DNA of 64,000 nucleotides from JAEUIT01 sp044220875 (GCA_044220875.1 JBGAQH010000001.1:248001-312000); one strand, 5' to 3'. Shown: positions 1 to 9,602, numbered from the stretch's first letter. The notes: generated by a model not told the origin, from the letters alone. Numbers and translations are program-made.

Positions 1-433
1 TGGCCAGGAGCGATGCGCACTGGGCGCCCATCGCCGAGTACCACGCGGTCACGCGCTCGAAGAACGTCGGATTCGGCTGGCGCAGACGAATCTCCGGGAC
101 GTCCGAGAGCCACGCGGGGAGAGCACCTCCCTCATAGGGCGGACCGATCACCGGTCCGAGCTTGAGCACGACCCACAGGCCCATCTCGGCGCAGCGGGTG
201 ATGAGGTCCCGCACGGCAAGCTGGCCATCGAACGCGAAGCGCCCCGCGCGCGACTCGTGCATGCTCCACGGACAGGGGAGCACCACTGCATTGAAGCCGC
301 CGTGTCGGATCGCGCGTAGGCGTTTCCCCCAACGCGCCTGTGGAATCAGCGCATAATGGAACTCAAAAGCGGAGAGCCATACGCGTCGGCCCTTTACGCT
401 GAGGCTCTGGCCATCGAAGGTCACGCTCGGCAT
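1..433 (-). CDS. Glycoside hydrolase family 35 beta-galactosidase, N-terminal part (3' end beyond window)
   Basis: This leftward gene starts at ATG 433 and runs off the window, leaving 144 codons. The visible residues follow the GH35 N-terminal beta-strand/helix pattern: an FEFHYALIP segment, then RLRAIRHGGFNAVVLPCPWS with the family's 'W..HE..xGxFxF' element (WSMHESRAGRFAF), then a GLWVVLKLGPVI strand and GGALPAWL. In the family these lie before the acid/base glutamate, which is not in the window. GH35 enzymes remove terminal beta-galactosides from oligo- or polysaccharides, consistent with polysaccharide use by planctomycetes. No signal peptide is obvious at this start. It is divergent from the efflux genes; the 238 bp between them shows no clear promoter. 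Family assignment is fairly sure; substrate is unknown. Confidence 0.82.
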   Translation of the reverse strand, partial: MPSVTFDGQSLSVKGRRVWLSAFEFHYALIPQARWGKRLRAIRHGGFNAVVLPCPWSMHESRAGRFAFDGQLAVRDLITRCAEMGLWVVLKLGPVIGPPYEGGALPAWLSDVPEIRLRQPNPTFFERVTAWYSAMGAQCASLLA

Positions 434-671
434 GGGAAAGTCTCTTCGCTGTCGGCGCCTCAACGGACGCAGTCGGCGTTGCGGCGGGAAGCGGAGTGTG
501 GCACAAACCGGGACCGCCCACAAAGCCCGCCCCGCGGTTGGCGTGGTCGGTGCAATCACCCAAAAGCGCCGCAGCGACGAATCCCCCGCCCAACGCCGCG
601 TTGGGCCCGTCCCGCGCGGCGCCCGAGTCAGCAACCCGCCCGCCCCACATCGGTAGAGCCCAACCCCCCGC

Positions 672-2462
672 ATGCGACCGCTTCAGCCAGTAGCAGAATT
701 CCTCCATCGCGTTCCGGCGCTGGGCATCGTCGCGCTTGCCGCAACGTCGCTCCTGCTTCCGGCGCTGCCCGGGTGCGAGTCGCTCGCCACGATCGACCGC
801 CACACCGACGAGCGGCTCAAGGAGAGCGCCGAGCTGGTCGGCGAGGCGAGTTCGGTGCCCCGCTACGACTCCTCGAAATACTCCGACGGCGACGCATTTC
901 CGGCCCGCGGGAAGGACGACGACCAGCCGCCGACGGTCAATCCCCGCGTGGAATCTCTCCGCGTCGAGCGGCGCGACATCAGCCTCGAGACCACCGACCA
1001 GATCATCGCCCGCTTCAACTCGATGGTCGAGGCCCCCGCGGACGCGAAGGTGCTGACCTTCCCGGAGGCGATCGCCTTCGCGGGCGAGAACGCGTCGGAG
1101 TACCTCACCGCCGAGGAGACCTACGTCATCTCCGCGCTGCGGCTCCTCGTCGAGGAGCATCGCTGGGGTCCGAGCTTCTTCAACGAGACCAGCGCCACCT
1201 TCAACGCCAACGCCAACGCCACCGGCCGCTACACGACGGCGCTCTCGCTCCTCAACAGCCTCGGCGTCTCGCAGCGCCTGCCCTACGGCGGCGAGGTCTC
1301 GGCGCGCGTTCTCGTGGACGCCACGCAGCAGCTCGACAACGCCGTCGCCGGCGACGGCCAGTCGGCCGAGGTCCTGCTCAGCGCGAACATCCCGCTGCTG
1401 CGCGGCGCGGGCACCACGGCCCAGGAGTCGCGCACGCAGGCCCGCCGGAACCTCATCTACGCGGCCCGCGAGTTCCAGCAGTTCCGGCGCAGCTTCTTCG
1501 TCGACCTCGCCCGCGACTACCTGAGCCTGATCTTCCAGAAGCAGCAGATCGCCAACGCCGTGCGGCAGGTCCAGCGCAGCAAGGACGTCGAGGACCGCAC
1601 GGTGGCGCTGGTCAACTCCGGGCGCACCGAGCCCTTCCAGGCCGATCTCGCCCGGCAGAACACGCTCTTCGCCGTCGATCGCCTCGCGCAGCTCAAGGAG
1701 AATCACCGCCTCACCGTCGATCGATTCAAGCTGCGGATCGGCATGGAGACGACGCGGACGATCGCGATCGCCAACGACGCGTTCTCGCTGCCCCTGCCCC
1801 AGGTTTCCCTCGACGGCGCGGTCGAGCTGGCGCTGCGGTATCGGCTTGACCTGCAGACCCAGGCGGATCGCGTCGGAGACTCGTCGCGGGCCGTCGACGT
1901 CGCGCGAAACGAGCTGGAGGGCGACCTGAATCTCGCCCTCAGCGGCTCGATGCCCACCGACGGCACGAAGCGCCGCGGCGGACTCCAGTTCCGGCCGGGC
2001 GAGAGCGACTTCGTCGCGGGCATCACCTACTCGATGCCGCTCGACCGGACCATCGAGGAGAGCCGCTACCGCGAGTCGCAGATCCGCCTCGAGCAGGCGC
2101 GGCGCGACTATCGGCAGTTCCGCGATTCGGTCGCCGTGAACGCCCGGCAGGCGGTGCGCGCGATCGAGAAGGCCCAGTTCTCCCTCCTCATCAACGGCCG
2201 GAGCGTCGAGGCTTCGGACAACCGGCTCGCGGCGATCGACGCGGCGCCCGAGCGCGCCACCGCCCGCGACCGCACCGAGGCGGTCAACAACCTGCAGCGC
2301 GCCCAGGACAGCCTCGAGCAGGCGAGGCGCGACCTCCAGGTCGCGATTCTCGAGTACCTCGAGACGACCGGCCAGCTCCGCGTCAGCGAGCGCGGCGAGC
2401 TTGCCCTGCCCGCGGGACTCGGCGACGCGCCGCCCGCTCCCGCCGCCCCCCCAGTTCCCTAA
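672..2462 (+). CDS. TolC-family outer membrane efflux lipoprotein
   Basis: This 596-residue protein has an N-terminal hydrophobic signal (about residues 15-34) ending in LPGC, a plausible lipobox with Cys35 as the lipidated residue. The body is helical and rich in Gln, Arg and Ala, with two similar halves as in outer membrane efflux proteins; heptad-rich stretches such as QARRNLIYAAREFQQFRRSF and RYRESQIRLEQARRDYRQFR fit the TolC coiled-coil barrel. In the family, trimers form an exit channel through the outer membrane. A periplasmic adaptor gene follows after 35 nt, so the two are probably cotranscribed. No inner-membrane pump is encoded nearby. The C-terminus is Pro/Ala-rich (PPAPAAPPVP). 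Family is confident, substrate unknown. Confidence 0.87.
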   Translation: MRPLQPVAEFLHRVPALGIVALAATSLLLPALPGCESLATIDRHTDERLKESAELVGEASSVPRYDSSKYSDGDAFPARGKDDDQPPTVNPRVESLRVERRDISLETTDQIIARFNSMVEAPADAKVLTFPEAIAFAGENASEYLTAEETYVISALRLLVEEHRWGPSFFNETSATFNANANATGRYTTALSLLNSLGVSQRLPYGGEVSARVLVDATQQLDNAVAGDGQSAEVLLSANIPLLRGAGTTAQESRTQARRNLIYAAREFQQFRRSFFVDLARDYLSLIFQKQQIANAVRQVQRSKDVEDRTVALVNSGRTEPFQADLARQNTLFAVDRLAQLKENHRLTVDRFKLRIGMETTRTIAIANDAFSLPLPQVSLDGAVELALRYRLDLQTQADRVGDSSRAVDVARNELEGDLNLALSGSMPTDGTKRRGGLQFRPGESDFVAGITYSMPLDRTIEESRYRESQIRLEQARRDYRQFRDSVAVNARQAVRAIEKAQFSLLINGRSVEASDNRLAAIDAAPERATARDRTEAVNNLQRAQDSLEQARRDLQVAILEYLETTGQLRVSERGELALPAGLGDAPPAPAAPPVP

Positions 2463-2497
2463 CAGTTCGCCCACGCAACCACGCCGGCCTCCCGACC

Positions 2498-4345
2498 ATG
2501 CGACCAACACACGTCCTCCGCCCCTCCTCGATCGCCGCCGCCGTCGCCCTCGGCTGCGCGCTCGGCCCGGCACTGTGGCTGACCGGATGCGGCAACCAGC
2601 CCAGCCCCGCGGCCTCCGCGTCGACGCCCGACCTCTACACCGTCGAGAAGGCCGACTTCGACATGGCGATCCCGGTCTCGGGCGAACTGGCCGCGCTGCG
2701 GCAGATCGAGGTGCGCAACAGGCTCGAGAGCCGCGCGGTCATCACCGAGGTCATCAGCGAGGGCAAGTCGGTCCGCAAGGGCGACGTGGTGCTGCGGCTC
2801 GCCGAGGAGGAGATCCGCGACAAGATCAAGGACGCGAAGGACAAGCTCAACATCGCCAACAGCGAGATGATCGCCTCCGAGCAAACCTACTCGATCAAGG
2901 AGAACACGCGGGCCAGCGAGCTCGACAAGGCCGACCTCGCGATCGAGATGGCGAAGCTCGCCCTGCTCGCCTGGGAGAACGGCGAGCTGGTCAGCAAGCG
3001 GCAGTCGCTGGCCCTGGCCCGCGAGACCGCGGAGATCGACCTCAAGCGCCTCAACGACCGCTTCGAGCAGAGCGCGAAGCTGGTCGAGAAGAACTTCATC
3101 TCCAAGGACGAGTTCGAGAAGGACCGCATCGCCATGATCGAGGCGAACGCGAAGGCCAAGCAGGCCGACCTCGACCTCAAGGTGTACGAGGAGTACACGT
3201 ACAAGCAGGACAAGGCCAAGAAGGAATCGGACGTCGAGCAGGCGGTCGCCGAGCGCGGGCGCGTCGAACAGCGAAACAACGCCGAGATCGTGAAGGCCAA
3301 GGCCGACGTCGAAAGCGCCAAGTTCAAGTACGACAGCGCCGCCGATCGCCTGAAGAGCTTCGAGACGCAGCTTGGCTACTGCACCGTGATCGCGCCGAGC
3401 GACGGGCTCGTGGTCTACGCGACGAGCATCGACTCGGGCGGCGGCGGCCGCGGCGGCGGCGACGCCCAGCCGCCGCAGGTCGGCACGGAGCTCAAGCCCA
3501 ACGAGCTGGTCATCATCCTCCCCGACACCTCGCAGATGGTCGCGAACCTCAAGGTCAGCGAGGCGCTCTCGGGGCGCATCCGCGCCGGCCAGGGGGTGAC
3601 CGTCTACTCCGACGCGATGCCCAACGTTCCGGTCAAGGGCGCGGTGCAGAGCGTGAGCGTCCTCGCCGCGAGCGGCGGCTGGCGCGACCCGAACCGGCGC
3701 GACTACACCGTGCGCGTCGCCCTGGACGTCGATCCGGCGCTGGGGCTGAAGCCGTCGATGCGCTGCAAGGCGGAGATCCTGCTCGACCGCGTCGACGACG
3801 CGATCGGCGTGCCGATCCAGGCGATCTTCCGCCAGGGTCCCATCGCCTACGTCAACGTGCGCGCCGGCGGCGGATACGAGCAGCGGCTCGTGAAGCTCGG
3901 CCGCGCCAGCGAGCTGCGCGTCGAAGTGTTGGACGGACTCAAGGAGGGCGAGCGCGTCCTGCTGCGCGAGCCCGCCGCGGAGGAGATCGCGACCAAGCTC
4001 GACTTCGAGGCGCTGACGGCGAAGTTCGCGCCGCAGCAGCAGTCGCACGGCGACGCGCCGCCCGCTCCGGCGGTTCCGCCGATGGCCGCGAACGGCGGCC
4101 CGCCCGAGGGCGCCGCGCCCGCCGCGGGAGGCGGAGGCGGCGAGCGCACGGGTCCTCCGGGTGGGCGAACCGGCCCGAACGGCGAGCGACGCGGCAACGG
4201 CCAGCGTCGACAGCGTCCCGACGCCGCGCCGGGTGAGGGCGGCGGCAATGGAGGCGGAGGCGGAGGCGGAGGCGGAGGTGGAGGTGGAGGCGCCCCCGCG
4301 TCCGCACCCCCGGCGCCGCCCGCGGACGCGACGCCGAAGAAGTGA
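2498..4345 (+). CDS. HlyD/MacA-type periplasmic efflux adaptor (lipoprotein)
   Basis: The 615-residue product starts with a signal sequence ending LTGC (Cys31), a good lipobox. A first lipoyl half (about 50-105) is followed by a long charged coiled coil (about 105-290), the second lipoyl half (LGYCTVIAPSDGLVVYA), a beta-barrel containing the LKVSEALSGRIRAGQGVTVY segment, and a membrane-proximal region to about residue 515. Adaptors of this kind bridge an inner-membrane RND or ABC pump to a TolC channel. The last 100 residues are unusual: Pro/Gly-rich, with an almost pure glycine run encoded by a GGAGGC tandem repeat, likely unstructured. It follows the TolC-like gene by 35 nt. The missing pump gene must lie elsewhere. 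Confidence 0.87.
   Translation: MRPTHVLRPSSIAAAVALGCALGPALWLTGCGNQPSPAASASTPDLYTVEKADFDMAIPVSGELAALRQIEVRNRLESRAVITEVISEGKSVRKGDVVLRLAEEEIRDKIKDAKDKLNIANSEMIASEQTYSIKENTRASELDKADLAIEMAKLALLAWENGELVSKRQSLALARETAEIDLKRLNDRFEQSAKLVEKNFISKDEFEKDRIAMIEANAKAKQADLDLKVYEEYTYKQDKAKKESDVEQAVAERGRVEQRNNAEIVKAKADVESAKFKYDSAADRLKSFETQLGYCTVIAPSDGLVVYATSIDSGGGGRGGGDAQPPQVGTELKPNELVIILPDTSQMVANLKVSEALSGRIRAGQGVTVYSDAMPNVPVKGAVQSVSVLAASGGWRDPNRRDYTVRVALDVDPALGLKPSMRCKAEILLDRVDDAIGVPIQAIFRQGPIAYVNVRAGGGYEQRLVKLGRASELRVEVLDGLKEGERVLLREPAAEEIATKLDFEALTAKFAPQQQSHGDAPPAPAVPPMAANGGPPEGAAPAAGGGGGERTGPPGGRTGPNGERRGNGQRRQRPDAAPGEGGGNGGGGGGGGGGGGGGAPASAPPAPPADATPKK
4250..4291 (+). repeat. GGAGGC/GGAGGT simple tandem repeat encoding polyglycine
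   Basis: Seven hexamer units of GGAGGC or GGAGGT lie in the 3' end of the adaptor gene and encode a glycine run. Such a repeat may slip during replication; because the unit is six bases, changes keep the reading frame. Confidence 0.85.
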
Positions 4346-4422
4346 CGCACCTCGATTCGCGCGGTCCGACCACTTCCGGTGACAATCCTCGGTGAAGCCA
4401 ACGCGGATCCGGAGACGTTGTC

Positions 4423-5028
4423 ATGTCGGAAGCCATGGGAGGGCACGTGAGCGACGACAGCTCCGATCTCGACGCCCACCTGCGGGGCGATCCTCGTGCG
4501 TTTGGTCGCATCTACGACCGGCACGCGGCGGTGATCCTCGCGCTGTGCCGCACCCTGATTCCCGGACGGTCGCTGCCGGACGCGGAGGACGCGGCGCAGG
4601 AGACCTTTCTCCGGGCCCACCGGATGCTCGATCGCCTGACCGACCCCACGGGGTTTCGGCCCTGGCTCTACCAGATCGCGCGGCTGGTCTGCTCGGAGCG
4701 TCGGCGCTCGGCGGCGCGGCGGATGAAGCACGAGGACCACGCGATGAACCTGGCCAAGGAACGTGAACGCCTGACCCCGCCGACCCACGGCGCGGAGGTC
4801 GCGTCGAAGCGCGAGTCGCTCTCGCGACTGGGCGACGCGATGCGCACGCTCAATGACGCGGAGCGCCTGGCCATCCACCTCTATTACCTCGATCCCGATC
4901 CGGTCGCCGCGGCCCAGGCAAGCCTCGGGCTCTCGCGATCCGGCTTCTACAAGCTCCTCGCTCGCGCCCGCGAGCGTCTCGCCACGATCATGGACGCGAG
5001 CTCGACGGGCGGGGAGGCACACCGATGA
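4423..5028 (+). CDS. ECF-type RNA polymerase sigma factor (VIT-VWA associated)
   Basis: This 201-residue protein has sigma region 2 (about 25-95, with DAEDAAQETFLRAHRML and RPWLYQIARLVCSERRR, the core-binding and -10 recognition helices) and region 4 (about 135-190, LNDAERLAIHLYYLD then a helix-turn-helix). Region 4 reads QASLGLSRSGFYKLLARARERL, the usual DNA-recognition layout. A GGAG lies about 8 nt before the chosen ATG. The stop codon overlaps the next start as ATGA, so it is translationally coupled to the giant VIT-VWA gene, which by position may be its regulator or its output. There is no classical zinc anti-sigma gene beside it. An in-frame GTG at 4447 is an alternative start. Confidence 0.9.
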   Translation: MSEAMGGHVSDDSSDLDAHLRGDPRAFGRIYDRHAAVILALCRTLIPGRSLPDAEDAAQETFLRAHRMLDRLTDPTGFRPWLYQIARLVCSERRRSAARRMKHEDHAMNLAKERERLTPPTHGAEVASKRESLSRLGDAMRTLNDAERLAIHLYYLDPDPVAAAQASLGLSRSGFYKLLARARERLATIMDASSTGGEAHR

Positions 5029-8000
5029 ACAACCGCGTCAGCCGCCTTGTCTCGATCACCCGACTGATGGACGCCGACGACGGCGCCCCGCCGCCGCCGA
5101 ACGACGAGCTCGATTCGCTTCTCCGCGACTGGCATCGCGAGAACGCCGACCTTGCCGCGGCCAACCGGGCCCGCATTCTCGCTGCGGTCGAGCGCGACGA
5201 CCAAGGCGCCCAGCCGCGCCAGTTTGTCGAGCCGCGCACCGGAACCGCCGAGCGCCACGCGCCGGATGCGGTGCGCCTCGCGGTGCTCGCCCGAATCGGA
5301 CCCGCGCTCGTCCGCGCCGTGACGAGCCGCGCGGTGCGGGCCGCCGCATGCGTCGCCCTGACCGCGCTTCTCGCGACCATCCTGCTCATGCCCTCGCGAC
5401 AGCCGGCGTCGGCCTCCGTGATCAATGTCGCGGAGGGCGGCGAACTCACGGCCTTCGCCGACGACGGCGACCGGCTCGGCCCCTGCCCGCTGCAGCACAC
5501 CGACGTCGCGGCGGAGGTCTCGGGCACGGTCACGCACGTCACCGTTCGGCAGCGCTACACGAACCCCTTCCCGCGAACGATCGAGGCAACGTACGCCTTC
5601 CCGCTTTCCCGCCGCGCGGCCGTCGACCGGATGCGCATCACCGTGCGCGGCACGGACGGCTCGGAGCGCGTCCTCGACGGCGAGGTGCGCGAGCAGCAGG
5701 GCGCGCGGGCCGAGTATGAGGGCGCCCGCCGTTCGGGTCACGTCACGGGCCTGCTCGAGCGGGAACGGCCCGACACGTTCGCGCAGTCGGTCGCCAACAT
5801 CGAGCCGGGGGCGAGCGTCACCGTCGAGATCGGCTACGTCGAGCTCCTCGAGCGCCGCGACGGCGAGTACCGCTTCGCGTTCCCGATGACCGTCGCGCCG
5901 CGCTACGTCACCGCGGCGGCAACGACCGCGGGCGACTCCCTGCCCGAGGGCATCGACCGCCGCGCTGGTGTCGTCCTGTTAGGTCCGGCGGAACTCACCG
6001 TCATCTCCCCCGTCCCCTCGCTCGGCGCGGGCTCGCTCCAGTCGATCCTGACCCGGGCCACGCCGATCCGCAAGCCGACATGGCTGGGGCAGTCGGACCG
6101 GTCGCTCGGGGAGCCCGACGAGTTCGTCGTCCGCTACGCCGACGGCACGCGCGAGTCGGGGCAGTATTTCGGCGCCGCCTCGATCGGCCAGGTCGCCGAC
6201 CGCTGGTTCCACGCCGCGTCGCGGTCGAACGGGAGCGGCGAGACGACTCGCGTCGCGCCGCTGCCGATAGGCCCAGCCGAGCGCGCCGGACAGGAGGTCT
6301 CCGTCAGCGTCACCATCGACTCCGGCGGATTGCCCATCGACGGCGTGCGCAGCGAGCGTCACGAGATCACGGACGTCGGCGGTCCGCGCCCCAACACGCG
6401 CACCATTTCCCTCGCCTCGAAGCCGGCGATCCCGAACCGCGACTTCGTGCTCGCCTGGCGAACCTCGCCCGCCGACGGCACCTCGATCGGCGAGGGGATT
6501 CTCACCCACGTGCGCACCGCCGACGACGAGACCGCAGGCGGGTACTTCGCGGTGCTCCTCGATCCGCCGGCCCGTCCGAGGGCCGAGCGGGTCCTGCCGC
6601 GCGAGTTCGCCATCCTGCTCGACACGGGCGAATCGATGCGGGGACTTCCGCTCGAGAACGCGAAGGGGATCGTCGGCAGGGCGATCGCGTCGATGCGGCC
6701 CGCCGACACCTTCAATGTCATCGCCTCGGCGGGCGGCGCCGCCCTTTGGACCGAACCCCGCGCCGCGACGGAAGAGAATCGCCGCGTCGCCATCGAGTTC
6801 ACTGACCGCGCCGGAGGCGGCGCGACCGAGATGCTCACCGCGCTTGATTCCGCCGTCAGCGCGCCGCCGCAGGTCGGCAAGGCAACGGCGGCCGGCCTCG
6901 CCGACATCGTCCCGAGTCGCATCGTCCTTCTGGTGAGCGACGGGCTCATGGGCAACGACGACGCGATCGTGGACCTCGTGCGCCAGCACGCCGAGAGGAC
7001 CCGCGTCTTCGCGATCGGCGTCGGCACCGGCGCGAACCGGCCGCTCCTGGACGCGATTGCCCGCGCCGGCCGCGGCACTGCGGAGTTCGCCACGCTGCCG
7101 GCTGACGTCGAGGACGCCGTCGCACGCTTCACCCAGCGCGTCGGGGCCCCGCTCCTGGTTGACATCAGCGCCTCGTTCAGCGGCGTGGACGTCACGGATC
7201 TCGTCCCGGCGCCCGACCGGATCCCCGACCTCAACGACAACGCGCCGATCGTCCTGTTCGGTCGTTGCGCCACGCCGGGCGTCGGGGCGGTGACGCTGCG
7301 CGGGCGGAGCGCGGACGGAGCGTGGGAGCGGACGCTCCCGCTGTCCTTCACGGGCGCCGGCGGGTCGAACCGGGCCATCGCGTCCCTGTGGGCGAGGGCG
7401 ACCGCGGATCGTCTCGCGGCCTCGCCGATCGACGGGTCAAGCCCGAGCGATGCCGAGACGCAGCGGCGGCGCGACCTCGTTCGGCTCGCGGAACGCTATG
7501 GAATCCTGACGCCGCTCACGTCCTTCGTCGCCGTCGAGCGAAGCCGCATGAACGTTGGGGGACGCCCGATGCTGGTGCAGGTTCCTGTCGAGCTGCCCGA
7601 GGATACGTCGTGGCGAGCGATCTTCGGCGATGGCGTTGCGCCCGCGGCATGGGCGACCCGCACGAGCGACGGGCCCGCGATCGAGTATCGCCGCGCACTG
7701 ACGGTCTCCGCCCTCGCCAAGCGCGTGCTTGCGGAGCGCGGCGATGCGGCGGGCGAGAAGGGTGCGGCGGCCGAGCCGGCGGACCTCTTCTTCGACGACG
7801 CTGCCGAAGTCGGAAACGTGATTGTCGACCGCAACCCGCACGACCAGACTGGCGGGAACCGGTCCGACGCAGACCGCGCCGACAGGGATCGCGCCGACAA
7901 GGATCGCGCCGACAGGGACCTTCACGATGCGCTTGCCGCAAAGAGCGAGCAACGAGCGCCTCGGCCGCTGCCCGATGCCGCGACCGGAACCACGGGGACG

Positions 8001-9518
8001 ATTGACCCCGGCGCGGCGATCGGCTCGAAGATCGGCGCGACGACCGAGGGCCGACCAACAGGCGGCCGGACCGTCACGGCCCTCCGCGCCGAGGAGCTCG
8101 AACGCGGTTCCGATCTGGGCCGATCCCGGTTGCCGGCATTCGGTATCGCGCGCGTCGATGCCTCCGACGACCGTTCGGCGCTGCCGCTGCAGCGCGGCGG
8201 CGCGGAGAGCTTCGTCGTGGACGACCAGGACATTCGGGCCCGCGCCGGACTCGAGACGGTCCTCTCCGTCCACTTCAACAACCGCTTTGACGAAGTGCTT
8301 GAGTACATGAGGCGCGTCACCGGCGTTGAGATCTCGCCGGACTGGGACGCCCTGAAGGAGCTCTCCATTCACCCCGAGGACTCGGTGGTCCTCGCGCTCG
8401 ACAAGGTCCCGGCGTCGGTCGCGCTCGACCGGGTGCTGGGTCAGCTCGGCGCCAACTTGGCGCCGACCTATGCCGTCAAGCAGGGGGTCGTCGCCATCAC
8501 GACCGATGAGGCGCTGCGTCGGCGCCCGACAGGCGACGGCGAAGTTCCGCCAGCGGCGTCCAACGGCCCGCCCGGTGCGGCGGGATCGGATACCGGCGCC
8601 ATGCAGGGAAAGCGAAACGGCGGTGCCCCGGCCACCGCGCCGGGCCAGCCGAAGTCCGACGTCGCGCCTCCGGGCGCCGTGGCACCGACCGATGACGCGA
8701 GGAAGAAGAACGTCGCGCCGCCACAACCCCCCGCGCCGCTTCCCGGCCCCGGTGAGGGTGCCGGCGGTGGATATGGCGGCGGTGGTGGAGGCGGCCAGGG
8801 GGCTCCGATGCCGGCCGGCAGTTCGAAGGCGCCAAAGCCGGAACCGCCGCAGCCGATGTCGCCCGCGCCTGCAGCTCCAGCCCCGGCGGCATCGCCGGAA
8901 CAGCCGGGCCATCCGAAGTCGGATCCCTCCTCAGGAGGTCCGGCGCCAGCGGGCGACGCGCCGAGCCCGACGCGCGGCGCGCCGGCGAAGCGCGCTGCTG
9001 CTCCGAGCGAACCGCCGGCCCGGGGCGTCGACGCCCTGAAGGCAGCGCCACTCTCGACCGAGGCGCTTGGACAGCCATCCGCGCCAGCCAAACCCGGCGG
9101 CGCGATCGCGTCCGCAACGAGGGAGCGCGACGCAGCCGGAGCAACGCCGCTTCGACTGACGAACGCGGACCGCGATCAACTCGCCCGCCGCGTGCACCGC
9201 GAACTTCTCGTCGTGGCGCTCGCCGCACAGATCGACGAAGAGAATGCGGTGGATCTGGCGACGACGGCGACGCCGCCAATCGCGGTGGATGCCGAGCGGC
9301 GGATCGCGGTCACGATCCTGGTGGACGCCAAGCTCGGCACGAGCGCACCGAGCCATTTCGACGCCCTGCGGCTTGCGGGGGGAACGATCGAAGGGCACAA
9401 CGATGCGTCGCATGTGATCGTCGTCCGCGTCGCTCTCCGGGATCTCCTGCGACTTGCGCTTGCCGACGGCGTCCGTCGCGTCGAGCCGCTTCGGGGCATG
9501 GTGGACGCGGGCCCGTAG
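5025..9518 (+). CDS. Giant membrane-anchored VIT-VWA protein with C-terminal secretin-type (STN-like) and Pro-rich regions
   Basis: The 1,497-residue protein begins with about 100 cytoplasmic residues and one transmembrane segment (about 104-122). Next come a VIT domain (about 131-275, ending in the typical EIGYVELLERRDGEYRFAFP strand pair) and a VWA domain (about 527-700). The VWA metal site is altered: DTGES at 533-537 instead of DxSxS, although the Thr in GGGATEM and the later VSDG are present. After a charged repeat (three DRAD[R/K] units near 950-964) comes a region resembling short secretin/STN domains (about 1073-1165, HFNNRFDEVLEYMRRVTGVEI). A roughly 200-residue Pro/Ala/Gly linker leads to a C-terminal alpha/beta domain (about 1375-1497). 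It is coupled to the upstream ECF sigma gene by a 4-nt overlap. The topology would suit an ECF anti-sigma or envelope sensor; that role is inferred. Confidence 0.85.
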   Translation: MNNRVSRLVSITRLMDADDGAPPPPNDELDSLLRDWHRENADLAAANRARILAAVERDDQGAQPRQFVEPRTGTAERHAPDAVRLAVLARIGPALVRAVTSRAVRAAACVALTALLATILLMPSRQPASASVINVAEGGELTAFADDGDRLGPCPLQHTDVAAEVSGTVTHVTVRQRYTNPFPRTIEATYAFPLSRRAAVDRMRITVRGTDGSERVLDGEVREQQGARAEYEGARRSGHVTGLLERERPDTFAQSVANIEPGASVTVEIGYVELLERRDGEYRFAFPMTVAPRYVTAAATTAGDSLPEGIDRRAGVVLLGPAELTVISPVPSLGAGSLQSILTRATPIRKPTWLGQSDRSLGEPDEFVVRYADGTRESGQYFGAASIGQVADRWFHAASRSNGSGETTRVAPLPIGPAERAGQEVSVSVTIDSGGLPIDGVRSERHEITDVGGPRPNTRTISLASKPAIPNRDFVLAWRTSPADGTSIGEGILTHVRTADDETAGGYFAVLLDPPARPRAERVLPREFAILLDTGESMRGLPLENAKGIVGRAIASMRPADTFNVIASAGGAALWTEPRAATEENRRVAIEFTDRAGGGATEMLTALDSAVSAPPQVGKATAAGLADIVPSRIVLLVSDGLMGNDDAIVDLVRQHAERTRVFAIGVGTGANRPLLDAIARAGRGTAEFATLPADVEDAVARFTQRVGAPLLVDISASFSGVDVTDLVPAPDRIPDLNDNAPIVLFGRCATPGVGAVTLRGRSADGAWERTLPLSFTGAGGSNRAIASLWARATADRLAASPIDGSSPSDAETQRRRDLVRLAERYGILTPLTSFVAVERSRMNVGGRPMLVQVPVELPEDTSWRAIFGDGVAPAAWATRTSDGPAIEYRRALTVSALAKRVLAERGDAAGEKGAAAEPADLFFDDAAEVGNVIVDRNPHDQTGGNRSDADRADRDRADKDRADRDLHDALAAKSEQRAPRPLPDAATGTTGTIDPGAAIGSKIGATTEGRPTGGRTVTALRAEELERGSDLGRSRLPAFGIARVDASDDRSALPLQRGGAESFVVDDQDIRARAGLETVLSVHFNNRFDEVLEYMRRVTGVEISPDWDALKELSIHPEDSVVLALDKVPASVALDRVLGQLGANLAPTYAVKQGVVAITTDEALRRRPTGDGEVPPAASNGPPGAAGSDTGAMQGKRNGGAPATAPGQPKSDVAPPGAVAPTDDARKKNVAPPQPPAPLPGPGEGAGGGYGGGGGGGQGAPMPAGSSKAPKPEPPQPMSPAPAAPAPAASPEQPGHPKSDPSSGGPAPAGDAPSPTRGAPAKRAAAPSEPPARGVDALKAAPLSTEALGQPSAPAKPGGAIASATRERDAAGATPLRLTNADRDQLARRVHRELLVVALAAQIDEENAVDLATTATPPIAVDAERRIAVTILVDAKLGTSAPSHFDALRLAGGTIEGHNDASHVIVVRVALRDLLRLALADGVRRVEPLRGMVDAGP
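7872..7916 (+). repeat. 15-bp tandem repeat x3 within the VIT-VWA gene
   Basis: Three nearly identical 15-bp units (core GATCGCGCCGACAGG) encode DRADR, DRADK and DRADR. They form a highly charged linker between the VWA half and the STN-like half. Confidence 0.85.
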
Positions 9519-9602
9519 GCGCTCTCGCCGGCGACGAATCTCGCCATTTCGGTCCGCTCGCTGTTGAATCCGATCGAATCCATCCGATGCTGAAGCATCG
9601 CG

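Noticed and set aside
363..2573. Open reading frame of 736 codons on the minus strand opposite the TolC-like gene
   Set aside because: It is Arg/Gly/Ala-rich with no domain, and lies wholly antisense to a clear TolC-family gene. Long antisense frames arise from the strong GC bias.
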